A DNA stretch of 64,000 nt from Triops longicaudatus (lineage: Eukaryota > Arthropoda > Branchiopoda > Notostraca > Triopsidae), in assembly GCA_022885665.1 (NCBI GenBank), contig JAGQDJ010000016.1, forward strand, positions 372,001 through 436,000, written 5' to 3'. A model generated the notes under the pieces. That model was not told where the DNA came from, searched no databases, and saw nothing but the letters and a program-made list of their open reading frames with translations. Shown piece by piece: positions 1 through 11,499 of this stretch (its first letter is position 1; every line of letters begins with the position of its first letter). The position numbers were made by a program, and so were the translations under genes.

Positions 1-3000
1 CACATGGGCCCATGGCAACTCCAGTCGCCCCCAACTTTCTTGGAGTTTCGGCTGGCTTTTTTCTTTGGCGCTGCACGAGAAGGATTACACGGGGAAAACG
101 AAAATGTAACTGTCTCCCGGCAAGAGATATCCCCGTGGAATGATGATAGGGACCCGGGGTCCATGTTAAGCTTATGTAGACTAACGCTGTAAAAACGAGT
201 GGCGTCTTTTTATACACTTCGAGAGGAAAGAGAGACGTGTCAGTGTACGGTACACTACACCAGCTTGTGGGAGTCTTTTCGTGTTAACCCACATCTCCGA
301 GGATCTTGTCTGATTCCATCACGTAGGGATGTGGCAGAGATAGAGAAATGGTACAGTAATAGTAGTGGTATGTTTAGACATGGCTGGGACCCAATATCCG
401 GGAACTGATGTCGAAGCGCGCCACATTTCCCGAATTTGTTCCAGTAAAGCCTTGGGATTTGGCTTGGAATGAAAACAGATAGGGGCATAATGAAGGGTAA
501 AATAGGGAATGAAGGTAAAGAGAAGAAGGGGAAAAAAACTTATTAAGCGGTAGTCAGTTTTTAGACGGCTTTTATTTATTCGTTTCATTTCCGTGGGCCA
601 GGAGGGGCCGATATAGCTGAGTCTGGAAAGAACCCGAGTTGGTGCTACTGGGCCGGCCAAACAGAAAAGGATTGCTGTCGTAAAAACGGCGGGTAGCAGG
701 TGCTTTGATATAGTTCAGAACGTGTAATACCAGGGAGCTTGGCTTGCTGAGCCTTCCCAGAGACGTAAAGTCTGATTTGTTCTAATCAAAACCGCGGCCC
801 AGATGACCAAAACAATCGCTGCTTCCCGCCAGTTTCATTGTTGGCTTATTTGCTGGGGTTTCGGCACCAGGGAAAGTTATCATCCAAGACGTAGCAAATT
901 AGTTTGGGTGCGTTAAACCGAAGGTTTGAAAGGAAATGTGGTGAGAAGCGTGTTTTATTTTAGAAAATTAGCTCATTTTTTCAAATTAGGCCAAAAACTG
1001 TAGGGAAACATAATAAGTTACGCGTAAAACTACGGGTTTTGTTGCAAAACAGTGAGTCTTGTAGCAGTTTAATGTGAAAGTGCGTAAAAGTGTACTCGGC
1101 TGTTTCTATAGTAAGGCTTTATTACGCTCTCGGATGCATTTACACTCGTGTACATAATAAAATTCTCTCCTTCGCTATAATTTGATTATTCCCGTCACAG
1201 TTTTACTTTGCACTTGATACCGAAAATTTGTTCCTAAATATTTTTGTAAATATTTTATATTATATTTTATTTTATGTGTTTTTTTTTACTATGTTTGACT
1301 CTCTGTACTTAGAAACGGAACCTTATTTATGTTATTCTGACGCAGTTTTGCATTAAGCACTTATATGACGAACCTGCACCTGAATTGTGCATATAGTTAT
1401 GCACTTCAATGTACACTTAAGAATACTTGTAAGAAACTTCTCGAAACCAGAAAGAAATGTGTTCAGATGCACACGGCGCTTTTTTCTTTACGTTTACAGA
1501 ACTCGGAAGCGTAAAGGCCGTTTACTATAACCGGCTTTGCTTTATAAAATGGATGCGTTCTAGCAAGATTCTATTGTACATTGAATTAGAAAGTAAAGCT
1601 GCGATATTTTCATGCAAAGCATGTCTTGTGATAAAGTATAAGCGCACGTGTATCAAGTCTGATATTTTTGGAGGTAGAAGAAACGTAACACTGAGTACTT
1701 TGAGACTAAGTTGGTTGAATTCAAACGTTAAGGGGCGATAGTTAGAATTTTTGTTTCTTCTTTTAAGTGAAGGAAATGAGCACTTATACGTAGAGTATGG
1801 TAGTGTTTAGCGTATTCTAGTATTTAAACGACTGGCTTCATTTGGTAAACATTCGTTATGAGCCACGTTAAGTGGAGATTGGCAAGGGGGGGGGGGGGGC
1901 TAGTGTAATTTTTTGTCCGAACTCGTAAAGTCGATAAGTGTTGCATAAAACGGTTTAACGATATTCCCACGTGACCGTTATAAATGTTTCCAACAGCGTT
2001 TTATAGTCAGCTCAAATTACTTCGTCCTTTGTCGCACTTGTGCAACTGATTCCAGTCAAACTTTTAAGAATATCTCTGTGCTTTGTGGACTTAAGTAGTA
2101 AACCATTTTTTTTTTTACTATTTTTGACTTGTTGACCGTCACTAACGTCTTACTCTTAAAATGTATCTTTTATGTAAGAAAATAACTTTAAAGTGCCTTA
2201 AAAGCCAAAAAAAAAAATCCCGGTAAACGACTTCACAATCGACATGTCAGAACTGCCATTTTATGAAGAGCTTGGCGGGGCCAAAAGTGAGTGGCCGAAA
2301 GCTGAGTCTTATAGAAGATGAGTCGTTGACGCACATTACGAGGCAGCGTAAAGCAAACAAGTACCGGAAATAAATCTCAGGATCGGTTCATTCTCTTTTC
2401 CTAGTCCGGGGAAAACCTCGGGGGAAAAAAAAAAGACAAAAGAGTCCTTATTCTTTTATAGCGCAACTAAAATTAAATGAGGTCCTAAAATTAAACGTTA
2501 CGATCAATGAATGCACCTGAAGTGCGACTTTTACACCAAGCCAACCGACCTTTTTCCCCCAAGTCGCAAGCTTTGCACATAAGCCAAAAAAAGAAGTCAT
2601 GGGAGCCACTGCTTTCAACAATACACAGGTGGATTCCCGCGTTAAATTTAGCTCCCGAAGAACTTGCTGGAGTGTAACTCGATTCGCTTTCTTATTCTTC
2701 GGTAAATATAGCTAACAAGTTTTTTCGGGGAGAAAAAGGAACCTTTATTAACCTGACAGGGCGTTAGTACGCAAACCTCCCCGGCTGTAACGAACTCGCT
2801 ACCCGGATTTAATCAACCATTTATTTTCGCATTAATTACTTTTTTTGTTGCATCAGCCATATGTTGTGGAGCTGGAATTTATTCCAAGAAACTGAGACCG
2901 ATTTTCTAGCTTACGAAAGTAACAATCGCCGCCGTGATGCAAAACATTCCAATTAGGTACTTAATTTTCGTGGTTCACGCCATCTACGCCTAGGGAACGC

Positions 3001-3380
3001 AACAGTGATGGCAACAAACGTGTTTCAAATACCGTATAATCGGGACATAGTCACGTTAATGTCTTTTGTCTTGACGGAAATGATGTTACGAGTTCAAAGG
3101 AGATACTAGAATACAATTACAGGTCGCAACAGAGACAGGCCGAGTTAATATATCTGCCACAGCTTGTGAAACGTAGGGTAATATGAATCTGGATTCGTGA
3201 AGATTTATTGACCATTACTTCCCGTTTAGACAATCTTATTAAATTCTAGTTTAATTGGGAAAACGGGTTAATATATAACGTAGTGAAGAAACGAATAAAA
3301 CTTCTTTGTTGTTTCCTTACAAACTCCTAGTTGATTTAGAGAAATAAAGTTTATTAAGAGAATGATGGAAGATTTTCTTT
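1..3380. other. non-coding intergenic DNA
   Basis: Short frames only, none recognisable. AT-rich, with a 14-G run at 1886-1899 and a CTCF-core-like CACGCCATCTACGCC (reverse strand TAGATGGCG, 10 of 15) near 2976. Abd-B would be expected to the left of this block. Confidence 0.6.
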
Positions 3381-3552
3381 GTTATTCTATTTTAGTGTGT
3401 GTGTTACTTCACAATTTTCTTTGTTATCTTCATTGTTAGAATAAAGTAAGATCAAAAGTTTTCATTGTTAGGTAATAACGAACGAGTGCAGTTTTGTTGC
3501 GTATATTTTTCATTGTTGGAGTGTCGTAGGTTTCAAATTTACATTGTCAGGG
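3381..3552 (+). repeat. cluster of TTCATTGTT / TTCTTTGTT motifs
   Basis: Within about 170 bp the plus strand carries CTTTGTT at least twice, CATTGTT three times (near 3430, 3461, 3511) and CATTGTC once, each followed by a purine-rich AGNNTAA-like tail. CATTGTT is also the SOX HMG-box consensus. This is either a decayed minisatellite or a SOX-site cluster. Confidence 0.4.
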
Positions 3553-3711
3553 TAAAAAGAGCCCTTGTACGAATTTTCTGCTGAATTTAGTTCCCTCGCG
3601 AACGGATAGATGGTATTAGGCATTTGCACAGGTATAGCAAATATTCCGGCCAGTCACAAGTTTGCAACAAGAAGGTAAGCACCTTCCCGACCGGCTCTTT
3701 GGTCTAGCGGG

Positions 3712-3776
3712 CGTTGGCTGCGTGCGGTGAGCACGGGCAAGCAGCCAACGTTCGATTGGGGAACGCTGACGTCAGC
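3712..3776 (+). promoter_or_regulatory. hairpin plus CCAAT plus CRE islet
   Basis: Inverted repeat CGTTGGCTGC (3712-3721) and GCAGCCAACG (3741-3750), with an inner GTGC/GCAC pair. It is followed by an inverted CCAAT box (ATTGG 3754-3758) and the 12-bp palindrome GCTGACGTCAGC (3765-3776) holding a full CRE. This is the combination seen in promoters. The frame over it (about 3714-3986) has no recognisable protein. Confidence 0.35.
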
Positions 3777-6700
3777 CAGTTTATGTCGCGCGCTCCTCCA
3801 ACGGGAAGCTTAGGAAAGCCATTACAAGCCATCCCGCTGCAAAGCTTAGTTTCGGTCTACCCAATTAGGCCTAACCGCCTTAAGCCTGCCTACGCAATAC
3901 GGTTAATGCCTACGACACGGAGATACAGCGAAGAAGAAAAAATTCCAACTTGCCCGCTATCTCTGATTTTTTTTTTTTGTGTGTGAGAAAATCTAGGCCT
4001 CCCGGGGTTTACTTATGGCTTTAAAATTTCTTAGCGAGCGTCATATTGTGCATAGAGCGAGTTCTCTTTTCCTCGTGGACTGCCCTGGAGTGGTAAGGTA
4101 TAATTAGAGTCGTTAACAAAGGGGACTTCTCTATTAAAACCCGCGCTTTCGTTTCACCTCTTTCTTAATTTCTTCACAACGGGAAGATTACGGTTGTTGG
4201 GGAAATGGCGCTATTCGTCTGTCAAAACAAAAAATTTCTTCTAAGCGTTCTGAAGCGGAACAATGCGGTCTAATTAAATTCTGCAATTCTGGAAACTGCA
4301 AGCGCTCATTTGACGCGTTAAATCAAGTTGAGCGTTGATTAAGTTTCACAATCTACTAGTTACCAGAATGTTATATAGAGTAAGTTTAATTGCCCAGTAA
4401 ATTCAAATCTTGATAGTATTGGTTCATAGCGCGTACAGAGGACGTATTCGGTTAACGAACCTGTTTGATGGACTTGCAACCTAATTATTACACTGAGGTA
4501 GTACTATAGTACTGTACATTAACCAATTTACGTGATGGGAAATAATACTTTGTGTGTGTAAGCGTAGCTCATTTCCGTCTTGAATTGAAAAATACAAGTT
4601 AGATTTCTTTGAGGGTAAAATTTGCAGAAACATAAAAACTTTCCCCGTAGACGAAGTAGCATTGTTGGTTGTTGAGAATCGAAATTGTTGGTTGAAGATA
4701 GTACTAAGGGGGGCTACTTTGTAAGCAAAATCAGTCTTAAGTGCCAGAGTCTAACGTTTTTGAAGTTAAGCTAGCGTCATAAAGTCGTCGTCATGTCAGA
4801 GTGAAAATTCGGGGAAACAGGAAGTACGACCTTGCTCAAAAACCGACAAGTGCGGTTTGGCTCTGAGAAGTAGTTAAGAAATTGGAAGCGCCGGCATGGT
4901 GTAATTACAACTGTACGCGAGAAAATAATTGCGCAGAAAAGACGACGAGGCGCAGTAGGTTTCAAGTTGCCATAAAGTTTGTAGCGGCGGTACCGGCTAT
5001 AGCGTTTGGGTAGGGTTTTAGAAATGCGCAGTCACGGAATAATTATTGCGGTTTGGTATGTGTATGTTTTTGCGAATGGGGAGATCAGTCATAAAAGGGC
5101 GAAATGGTAGTGCGGCAAAAACTGGCTTGGCCCAAGCGACGGGGCCGTAAAAGCGTAATTGAAAAGGATAAGTTCTTTTGGTGTGTTTGTTTTGGTGTCG
5201 GAACTCCAAACACAAGACACAACATTATAATAAGCGTTAGAAAATGCGAGTATAAAATCTTGCAAAAATTTTTGCCTCCTTTGCCGTACCAGAGGAAAGT
5301 ACAACTTTTATGCACACACGATGATGTGCTGTAAACTGTTTGGGTAAAAACCTTCTTTCAGTGCGTTGGCCGTCTTGAGGAGTCGTTAACTTTGAGAAAG
5401 CCATATTCCATTGGGGAGTTTTTGCATGCGCTTGGTTAAAACCGCTTTAATTAGAATACAGCAGAATAACCAACGTCAGCTTTTATTGCTTCTTCGCCCA
5501 GGAGATCCAGCATTAAGCACATCTTTACGTAGGTCTCACTCGTGGTTTATCTCCGAAGATCACTAACCAGCTTGCCCGATAGTGTTTTTTTTTTCCCAGC
5601 ACTAAAATCTTGCTAATCGGCCCAAACTCAAATAGTTGGAACACTTTTTTTCACCGATGACTTTTTGCACCTGTATTGCAACATCACCACCCAACATGTA
5701 TTGGACAACATAATCGCACTTCAAACGGGTCACTGTTTGGTCATTTTCCAACAAGATCCCAAATTTCCACCATTTTTCTTTGATTTTCGTTAAACAATTA
5801 CAAGCACATGTTGGTAACAAAATTTGGGGTAAAATACCCAGTAAAAATACTTTTCTGGCGACTGCAGATGAAGTCGGCGCTGAATTGGCAAATACGACGA
5901 TAGCAACTGTCAAACCAACGGACTCGTTGCAAAGTCGCAAAAAAACTAACAAGAAATGTTTAGACTAGTTTTCGCTGGGTGACTTTTTTTCTCCAGATTG
6001 GCATATATTTGACTGGTTTGTCCCAACTTTCCAAAACTTTCGCTCGAAGGGTGGTTTCCTGTGGAAAATTGCAATATTGCGCGAATTTTATGGCTTTACC
6101 TTTTTACAAACTCGAAACAGCCTTGTGCGTTCTTTTTGGGAGTCTGGTGGTGTGCAAACGCCTTCAAAAGGTGTGCGGTTTGCTAAAAACCCCCTGCAGA
6201 TCGCCCATGACAGACTGCCAATTTTGCGCACAAATTGCACCGTGACCGTGCGAAAAAAATGAATAGCACTACTGCGATGGCCAAAACACAGCCACTCGCG
6301 AGTCTGCCAATTTTGCAACTATACAAAGCTTTGTAGGCCCGACGACAGAATTTTCCAACTTTCTAGCCTCTAGGCTCAAGCTTTCGCTTGTTAAAGAATA
6401 AAGCAAAAAAAAAAACGGCAAAAAGGTGATTTTTACAGTTAGACCACAGGCGAGGACCATGGCAAATTGTGGCGAAACAGCCCCCTTAACCCTTTTGATC
6501 CGCATAGCGAAAAAAGGGGTCCTTTCTTACCTAGGTGTTTTATGGCAAAAAACAGCCTTCGCAAACCCCATTTTTTTGCCTCACCAGGTTGTAATTTTTT
6601 GAGTCCAGGGTTGGTGAATTGGAGTTTTATTATGCCCGCCTTTACAAACTGAGTTCGCCCAAGTGGCCCTATACCAATTTCTGCCAATCGCCAAACTTTT

Positions 6701-6999
6701 TTGCGGGCCATCAAGCCATAAATTTTGAGACTGCTGGCCTAGTTTTGCCTAAAAGTCAAGCACTTTCCCATAGCTTCAACACGAAAGGCTATAGTCCTAT
6801 GGAAACTGCTTTTCAAGAGGGCCTAAAAATATACAGAATGAAATGAAAATGAATACCGGAAGTAATTTTACCGCACATGGCTTTTGCAGCTCTCTGTAAG
6901 GAAAACCGCTAATTAGTGTACAATTATCCCAAATGCGACGAAGTGTTGGACAGTAGGCTTAGTTTTGTGAACTAGCCGTAATTGTTGTAAATTAGGCGC
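3777..6999. other. non-coding intergenic DNA
   Basis: No recognisable gene. Notable items are a 14-bp palindrome AGTACTATAGTACT (4500-4513), a repeated ATTGTTGGTTG near 4662 and 4686, and the palindrome GCAAAAATTTTTGC (5262-5275). Confidence 0.6.
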
Positions 7000-7760
7000 A
7001 ATTTTTTCTTTCAGAAGCTCGCATTGTTTTAACGTATGTAAACTAATATGATTACTTAAAAATATGTTTAATTCTTGCAAAGTTGACTCCATTGTTACAA
7101 TACTTGTGGTAAAGGAGACATAATAGGTACAGAATAGGACTGTTAGCTTTGAAACAAGCCCGGTTATTGTTTAGTAGGTCTATAACAGCAAAATGGAACT
7201 GATTGTTGCATTAAATGCGTCGTTCTTATTGTAGACTTTATTCTTGAAATATTCTTCAATACATAGATCAGCTAGTGATAAAATAAGATTATTTATCGTA
7301 AAATAGATCTTATTCTTGCAAAATTTATCAAATACTTATAAAATAGGGTTCATTGTTACAAAAGTTCTCATATAGTAAGGTAAGGTAGATTTAGTTGCTG
7401 TCAAATTAATTTATTCGTCGTAAAACAGAAAGGTACCATAAAATACGAAGAACTGTTATGAAAGTAAGCGTAACCTTTGCAAGACAAATTTCATTGTTGT
7501 AAGGCTACCTTCACTGTAAAAAAGAATGAGTTTTGCGGCTATTCGGTGTGAAAATGGACCTGACTGGCTCAAATAGCCTTATCATTGTCAAATATTCTTC
7601 AATGTTGTGGGGTAATTTCATTGTTGCAAATATAGCGCGTTTTGCAAGTATTCGCTTTGATGCAACCTTAGTAAAACTGATTTGCCAGTTTTAAAATAGA
7701 CTTCGTTGTCAAGTGGGATTAATTGTTGCAAAATACGACTAAGGAGGCATAGTTTGTTAA
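7000..7760 (+). repeat. degenerate array of about 20-bp units, consensus near TTCATTGTTGTAAAATAGAC
   Basis: Imperfect units recur across 760 bp, for example TTATTCTTGCAAAAT, GGGTTCATTGTTACAAAAG, TTTCATTGTTGTAAGG and TAATTGTTGCAAAATACGAC. Several are back to back and most lie on one strand. Spacing is uneven, so this is an old, eroded tandem array. No gene is seen here. Confidence 0.5.
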
Positions 7761-8019
7761 AAACAGGCCTTTTTAGGAGTTGTTTACGTCCAGGAACTGT
7801 TGGTAACTTTGTTGGTACGATGATAAAGGCCAAAGGACTGGACGGTGAGTTTCTTGGCCTTTCGTAGCAAATTATGCCATTGGTATGCGATAAAATTCCT
7901 TTTGAAAACTTTCGAAAAGATAAAGAGGGTTTTTAAAAGAAAACCTCTTCGAAAAAAAAGTAGAAATAAGCGTAAAGACACCAGCGCAAGAGGCACAAGG
8001 GGTTTATGGCGTTGTCGCT

Positions 8020-8277
8020 AAATCCGAGGAACGCGGCCCTGCCCCGCGAGTGGGAAAACGGTTTCCAAAATGGCGTCTTGTTTTGGACGCGAGCTCGCGG
8101 TGTGCGTCCCTTGTCTGTGGGGCATTTGGCTGGAGGGGTGTTGATGTCACGTTTTTATCGCAGACTGTAATTAGATTGTCCTGGTGTATGTGTGTGGATG
8201 TTTGTTTTGGGGGTGACGCGTGAGATTTGCTAGCTAACACAAAACGAAAAAGACGGGACACTTGCGCGACCAAAATA
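8020..8277 (+). promoter_or_regulatory. CpG-rich promoter-like block upstream of the 8278 exon
   Basis: GC- and CpG-rich patch (CGCGGCCC, CGCGAG, GACGCGAGCTCGCGG) in AT-rich surroundings. It has a YY1/Pho-type CAAAATGGCGTC near 8068 and a Caudal/Abd-B-like TTTTTATCGCAG near 8153. It directly precedes the candidate start at 8278. No TATA box is evident. Confidence 0.3.
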
Positions 8278-8419
8278 ATGGAGCCGCATGCTAATGAGTA
8301 CTTTCCATATTTCAGTGCGGCTGCCGTGCTGGGTGCAGGATCAGCGGCAACCGGCGGACCATACCAGCAACACGGACAACCTTCTTCGGCTACAGCATGG
8401 GCGTCATGGGGCGGCGCCG
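8278..8419 (+). CDS. orphan candidate first coding exon, Hox-like low-complexity N-terminus
   Basis: 47 codons plus one base. It opens MEPHANEYFPYF, then has an Ala/Gly/Ser/Gln stretch (13-39) and ends SSATAWASWGGAG. ATG 8278 has a strong context (A at -3, G at +4) and is the first in-frame ATG after TGA 8221-8223. The end is GCC G|GTAAGAAG at 8419/8420, a full-consensus donor in phase 1, the same phase as abd-A exon 1. A good acceptor inside it (TTTCCATATTTCAG ending 8316) would allow a shorter internal form, 8317-8419. The composition resembles arthropod Hox N-terminal exons. I do not recognise the protein. It could belong to Abd-B, to an iab-8-like transcript, or to an alternative abd-A start. 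No homeobox follows it before 53 kb. Chance coding is possible. Confidence 0.4.
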
Positions 8420-10700
8420 GTAAGAAGCTAGCATTTTTTTCTTCCTTCGCTCACTTATTGCCATTCTTTGGCTTGGCTCCGAGTCTGTGACCTCTTCGGT
8501 ATCAACGCAGTCGTTTTGTCTATCAAAAGGCTTGGTTTTACGCAAATCTATTGTCACGATAATGCGCTAGCAAAGTATTACCGGCCTTATGCTCTATTAG
8601 TGTTTTCATTGCACAGTACACAAACTGTTATGTACGGATTGTAGAGGACAAATTTAGCTCTGGAAAGCGTTGCAATGTCTGGCGCGGTTTCAAGATCCCA
8701 GCTGAGAAAACTCTTCTCATTTTACTGCATAATTCCTGGATGTCAACAGTATTAAGGAACTGACAATAACTCCGTTGGAAAGGGCACTTAAAATACCGAG
8801 CTATGGATTCCATACCGGAGGTACAGTTGGCGTAGCATTGCATTGTTGTCGGATGGAAAAGTTGGAAGCTGGTCAATGTTGGGGATATTTTGATCTCGTG
8901 ATTGAAGTGCCGGCGTATATTTAATATCTTTAGTCAGTAGCTGGTTCTTTTTGCAATATAGCGCAGTAAAACCTTTGAAGCTAATTCTTGTAGAACTTGT
9001 TCTTAATTTGCGTTAAGACTGGATAGTTGGATGTTATTTTGGCTCGAAATGTTAGAGCGTGTATTCTAACGCAGTTTCTTTGAGAATCACATTAGCGTGC
9101 GTGGAGAAAGTTGTAAAACAGTTGCGGAAATTGGATTAACCTTTCGCAATGAGTTTCACAGTTCCTGTAATTGGACTTTTAATGGCCGACAATTAGGTTA
9201 GGCTTCAGGTGTAACAGTCTGCGAGAAGGAATTACTGCCTAGCGCCTATAATAGCAATGTGAGCCCAAGTTGATTGGAACACTTTGGTAGTTAGGAAGGA
9301 AGTTCAAGTCAAGCGCTGAACCTATGAGAATTCTTGTTTTTTGTGCCCGTCGTTGGCGGTGCTGGCCTACTGGTGACAGAGATGATGCTCTTACTCCAGC
9401 TTCCCGTTTATGAATCTCTTGAGCCACCAACTTCCATCTTGGAAACTTATTTCCCCCGAGGCCAACCCAACCCATCATGCTAGAATACCAGAAGCTACCC
9501 TTTGCAATTTCATCCCGGGGAGCAAAAAGAAACGCCGCAAGAAAATTCTTCATCTTTGCCGCAATGATAAAAATGCATCTCTATGCCCTTCTTGCAGCGT
9601 CCTCATCACAATTCCGCAGCATCTGCACCTGTGTTTTTATACTTGACTTCGCTAGTGAATCAAGAGGGCAAAGCTCCCGTTTTACTGTCATTGACATCGC
9701 AACGTTCAGATTCAATTTCGATCTTAAGAAAGGTTTCTGGGTGGAAATTCGTCTATTTTTCTTGACTTTTCGTAAGCTGGCCATTGGTTGCATTTCCTTT
9801 CACTTCGAAAGATACTGAGCCCAGATTAGGAAATGGATCTAACGTGCTTCAAGGCTCTAAGACTGTATAGTTTGAAGGATCTGGTTGAAGGAGGTATAGA
9901 AACGATGCTACGGAAATGAGATTTCTTTTTTAGATCTGACGAAGAATGACGCTATTTTACGTCCTAGGACCGTTTCACGCCTGTTGACCAGGAATCCAAG
10001 ACATTGCAAACTATACCCTTAAACCAACGACCTTTTTGGATACGTTTTCGGGAAGAACTTGAAGCAGATAAGCCAAGTCTATCATTTCGGATACGCGATG
10101 GCGGTGTCAAGGGAGGTCCAACTCAAGGATGTGGCGTTTTTTTTCGTTTCAGTTAGTGCTAAGCACACGTGAAAAATTTCATGTTGATGTAGGTCTGTTA
10201 CTACGACCGTTATTTCTCCCAGAAAATTATACATGGACCCAACAAAAAGTGTACAAATCACAACCGTAACGTGGCGAAAGCGCATTCCTCATTTCATTGT
10301 CGCACCGTAGCAGTGTTTCTATCCACGAGTACGAAAAAAAAAGCTTCCCGAATTCGACATACCAGAGAAAAGCTGTAATTTAAGTTATCCACGGCTGGCT
10401 ACAAAAGATGGAGTTCATAACCATCTTTTGACGGCTACTGCGTTGTAAATTCAGTTTTCTTAGAAACGGTGGGTGGTGACGTTTGTAACGAATGTAAAGC
10501 AAATGGAATGAAGTAGTGGAATTTTTGGGGGTGGGGTTTACTATGTGGGCTATAATTGTGTTGTTCTTGAAAAAAAAGTTTTATCTCTTTTTTTGTATCG
10601 ATAGAAAAGACGGAAGAAAAGCACTTTTTGATTTAAAACAAATCTTGTTAAAAGGGGGAATTTGCTTTAAAAAAAGACATGTCGGAAAAGCCGATTTACG
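8420..10700. other. non-coding, possible intron of the 8278 exon
   Basis: Follows the donor at 8419/8420. Short frames on both strands have no family resemblance, and no homeobox core is present. Confidence 0.5.
10402..10430. repeat. perfect 10-bp inverted repeat
   Basis: CAAAAGATGG (10402-10411) and CCATCTTTTG (10421-10430) with a 9-nt spacer. The arms contain GATGG/CCATC. Confidence 0.7.
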
Positions 10701-10719
10701 TGACATGGACCCACGAGAA

Positions 10720-10731
10720 AAGATGGCCGCC
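10720..10731 (+). promoter_or_regulatory. YY1/Pho-type site
   Basis: AAGATGGCCGCC, close to the YY1 consensus, which Pho shares. It is about 550 bp before the CTCF-like site and may be part of a Polycomb response element. Confidence 0.35.
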
Positions 10732-11003
10732 TGGGCCTGCATTCTCGAGTAAAGACGACACTCGAGAGCTTATGCAAGTTTTTCGGGAGAAGAGTGTGGA
10801 TGCAGATAAGAGTATGTGTGTGGAACCCATGCTAATTTACATTTACATCTCAGGCCTTTAGGCTATCTCCTAGTCAACAACAAATCCAGTCAGCCCTGAC
10901 CCCTTTTATAAGAAATTATGGATATTGCCTCTGCCAACCATTCGTCCCTTTTTCAATCCTTTTCTTGTTTTCTTTCCTTTATTTTCTTTTTCGATTGCTT
11001 TTC

Positions 11004-11155
11004 CAGTATCTCCTTATAACGAACCCCTTTATGAAACTCCCAGGACCAGAATAATTGTTTGATATATCCGAAGTTCGTTACAACCGACGCTTATGTACAC
11101 TTAAATTCCTCTCAAATTTAAAAATGTGTCCGTTATAGTCGGCAGTTCTTTATAA
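11004..11155. mobile_element. diverged copy of the same repeat family
   Basis: CAGTATCTCCTTATAACGAA at 11004, an internal AAGTTCGTTACAACCGACGC, and GTCCGTTATAGTCGGCAGTT near 11128. Confidence 0.4.
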
Positions 11156-11280
11156 ACACATTCTTTTTAACGAGAGTTTGTAAAATGTAGTTATTTTGGG
11201 GGGTTAGGGGGTCACTACGTAGTCTCGTGTCCGCGGGTTGGTAATGGAAACTGCCACGCGGTATGTGTTGCGCTATTTCG

Positions 11281-11295
11281 CCCATAGATGGCAGT
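11281..11295 (+). promoter_or_regulatory. candidate CTCF insulator site
   Basis: CCCATAGATGGCAGT matches CCASYAGRKGGCRSY at 13 of 15 positions with an intact AGATGGC core. It lies between a YY1/Pho site at 10720 and a GAGA cluster at 11424-11480. Confidence 0.45.
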
Positions 11296-11423
11296 GGCAG
11301 CACGGTTGGCTAAAAAGTAGGCTGGGCGTTTTTTAGCCCCAGGGGGCTTTTACGATCTTTGCCTATTTTCCTCTTGATTTCGCAGCAAAGAATAAGTTTA
11401 CGGGCTCTTCCTCTATATCTGTT

Positions 11424-11480
11424 CGAAAAGAGATGATATTCGTTAGAGGGGAAAAGAGATTAGTAGCCGAAAAGAGAGCG
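11424..11480 (+). promoter_or_regulatory. GAGA-type cluster
   Basis: Three copies of GAAAAGAGA (about 11425, 11451 and 11469), the last running into GAGAGCGAAAGAG. GAGA-factor sites often accompany Pho sites in Hox Polycomb elements. A simple purine-rich tract is the alternative. Confidence 0.35.
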
Positions 11481-11499
11481 AAAGAGCGCCAGATCAATA

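Noticed and set aside
6770..6845. YRMK ending resembling the homeodomain RRMK
   Set aside because: No WFQN or other homeodomain residues precede it in any frame.
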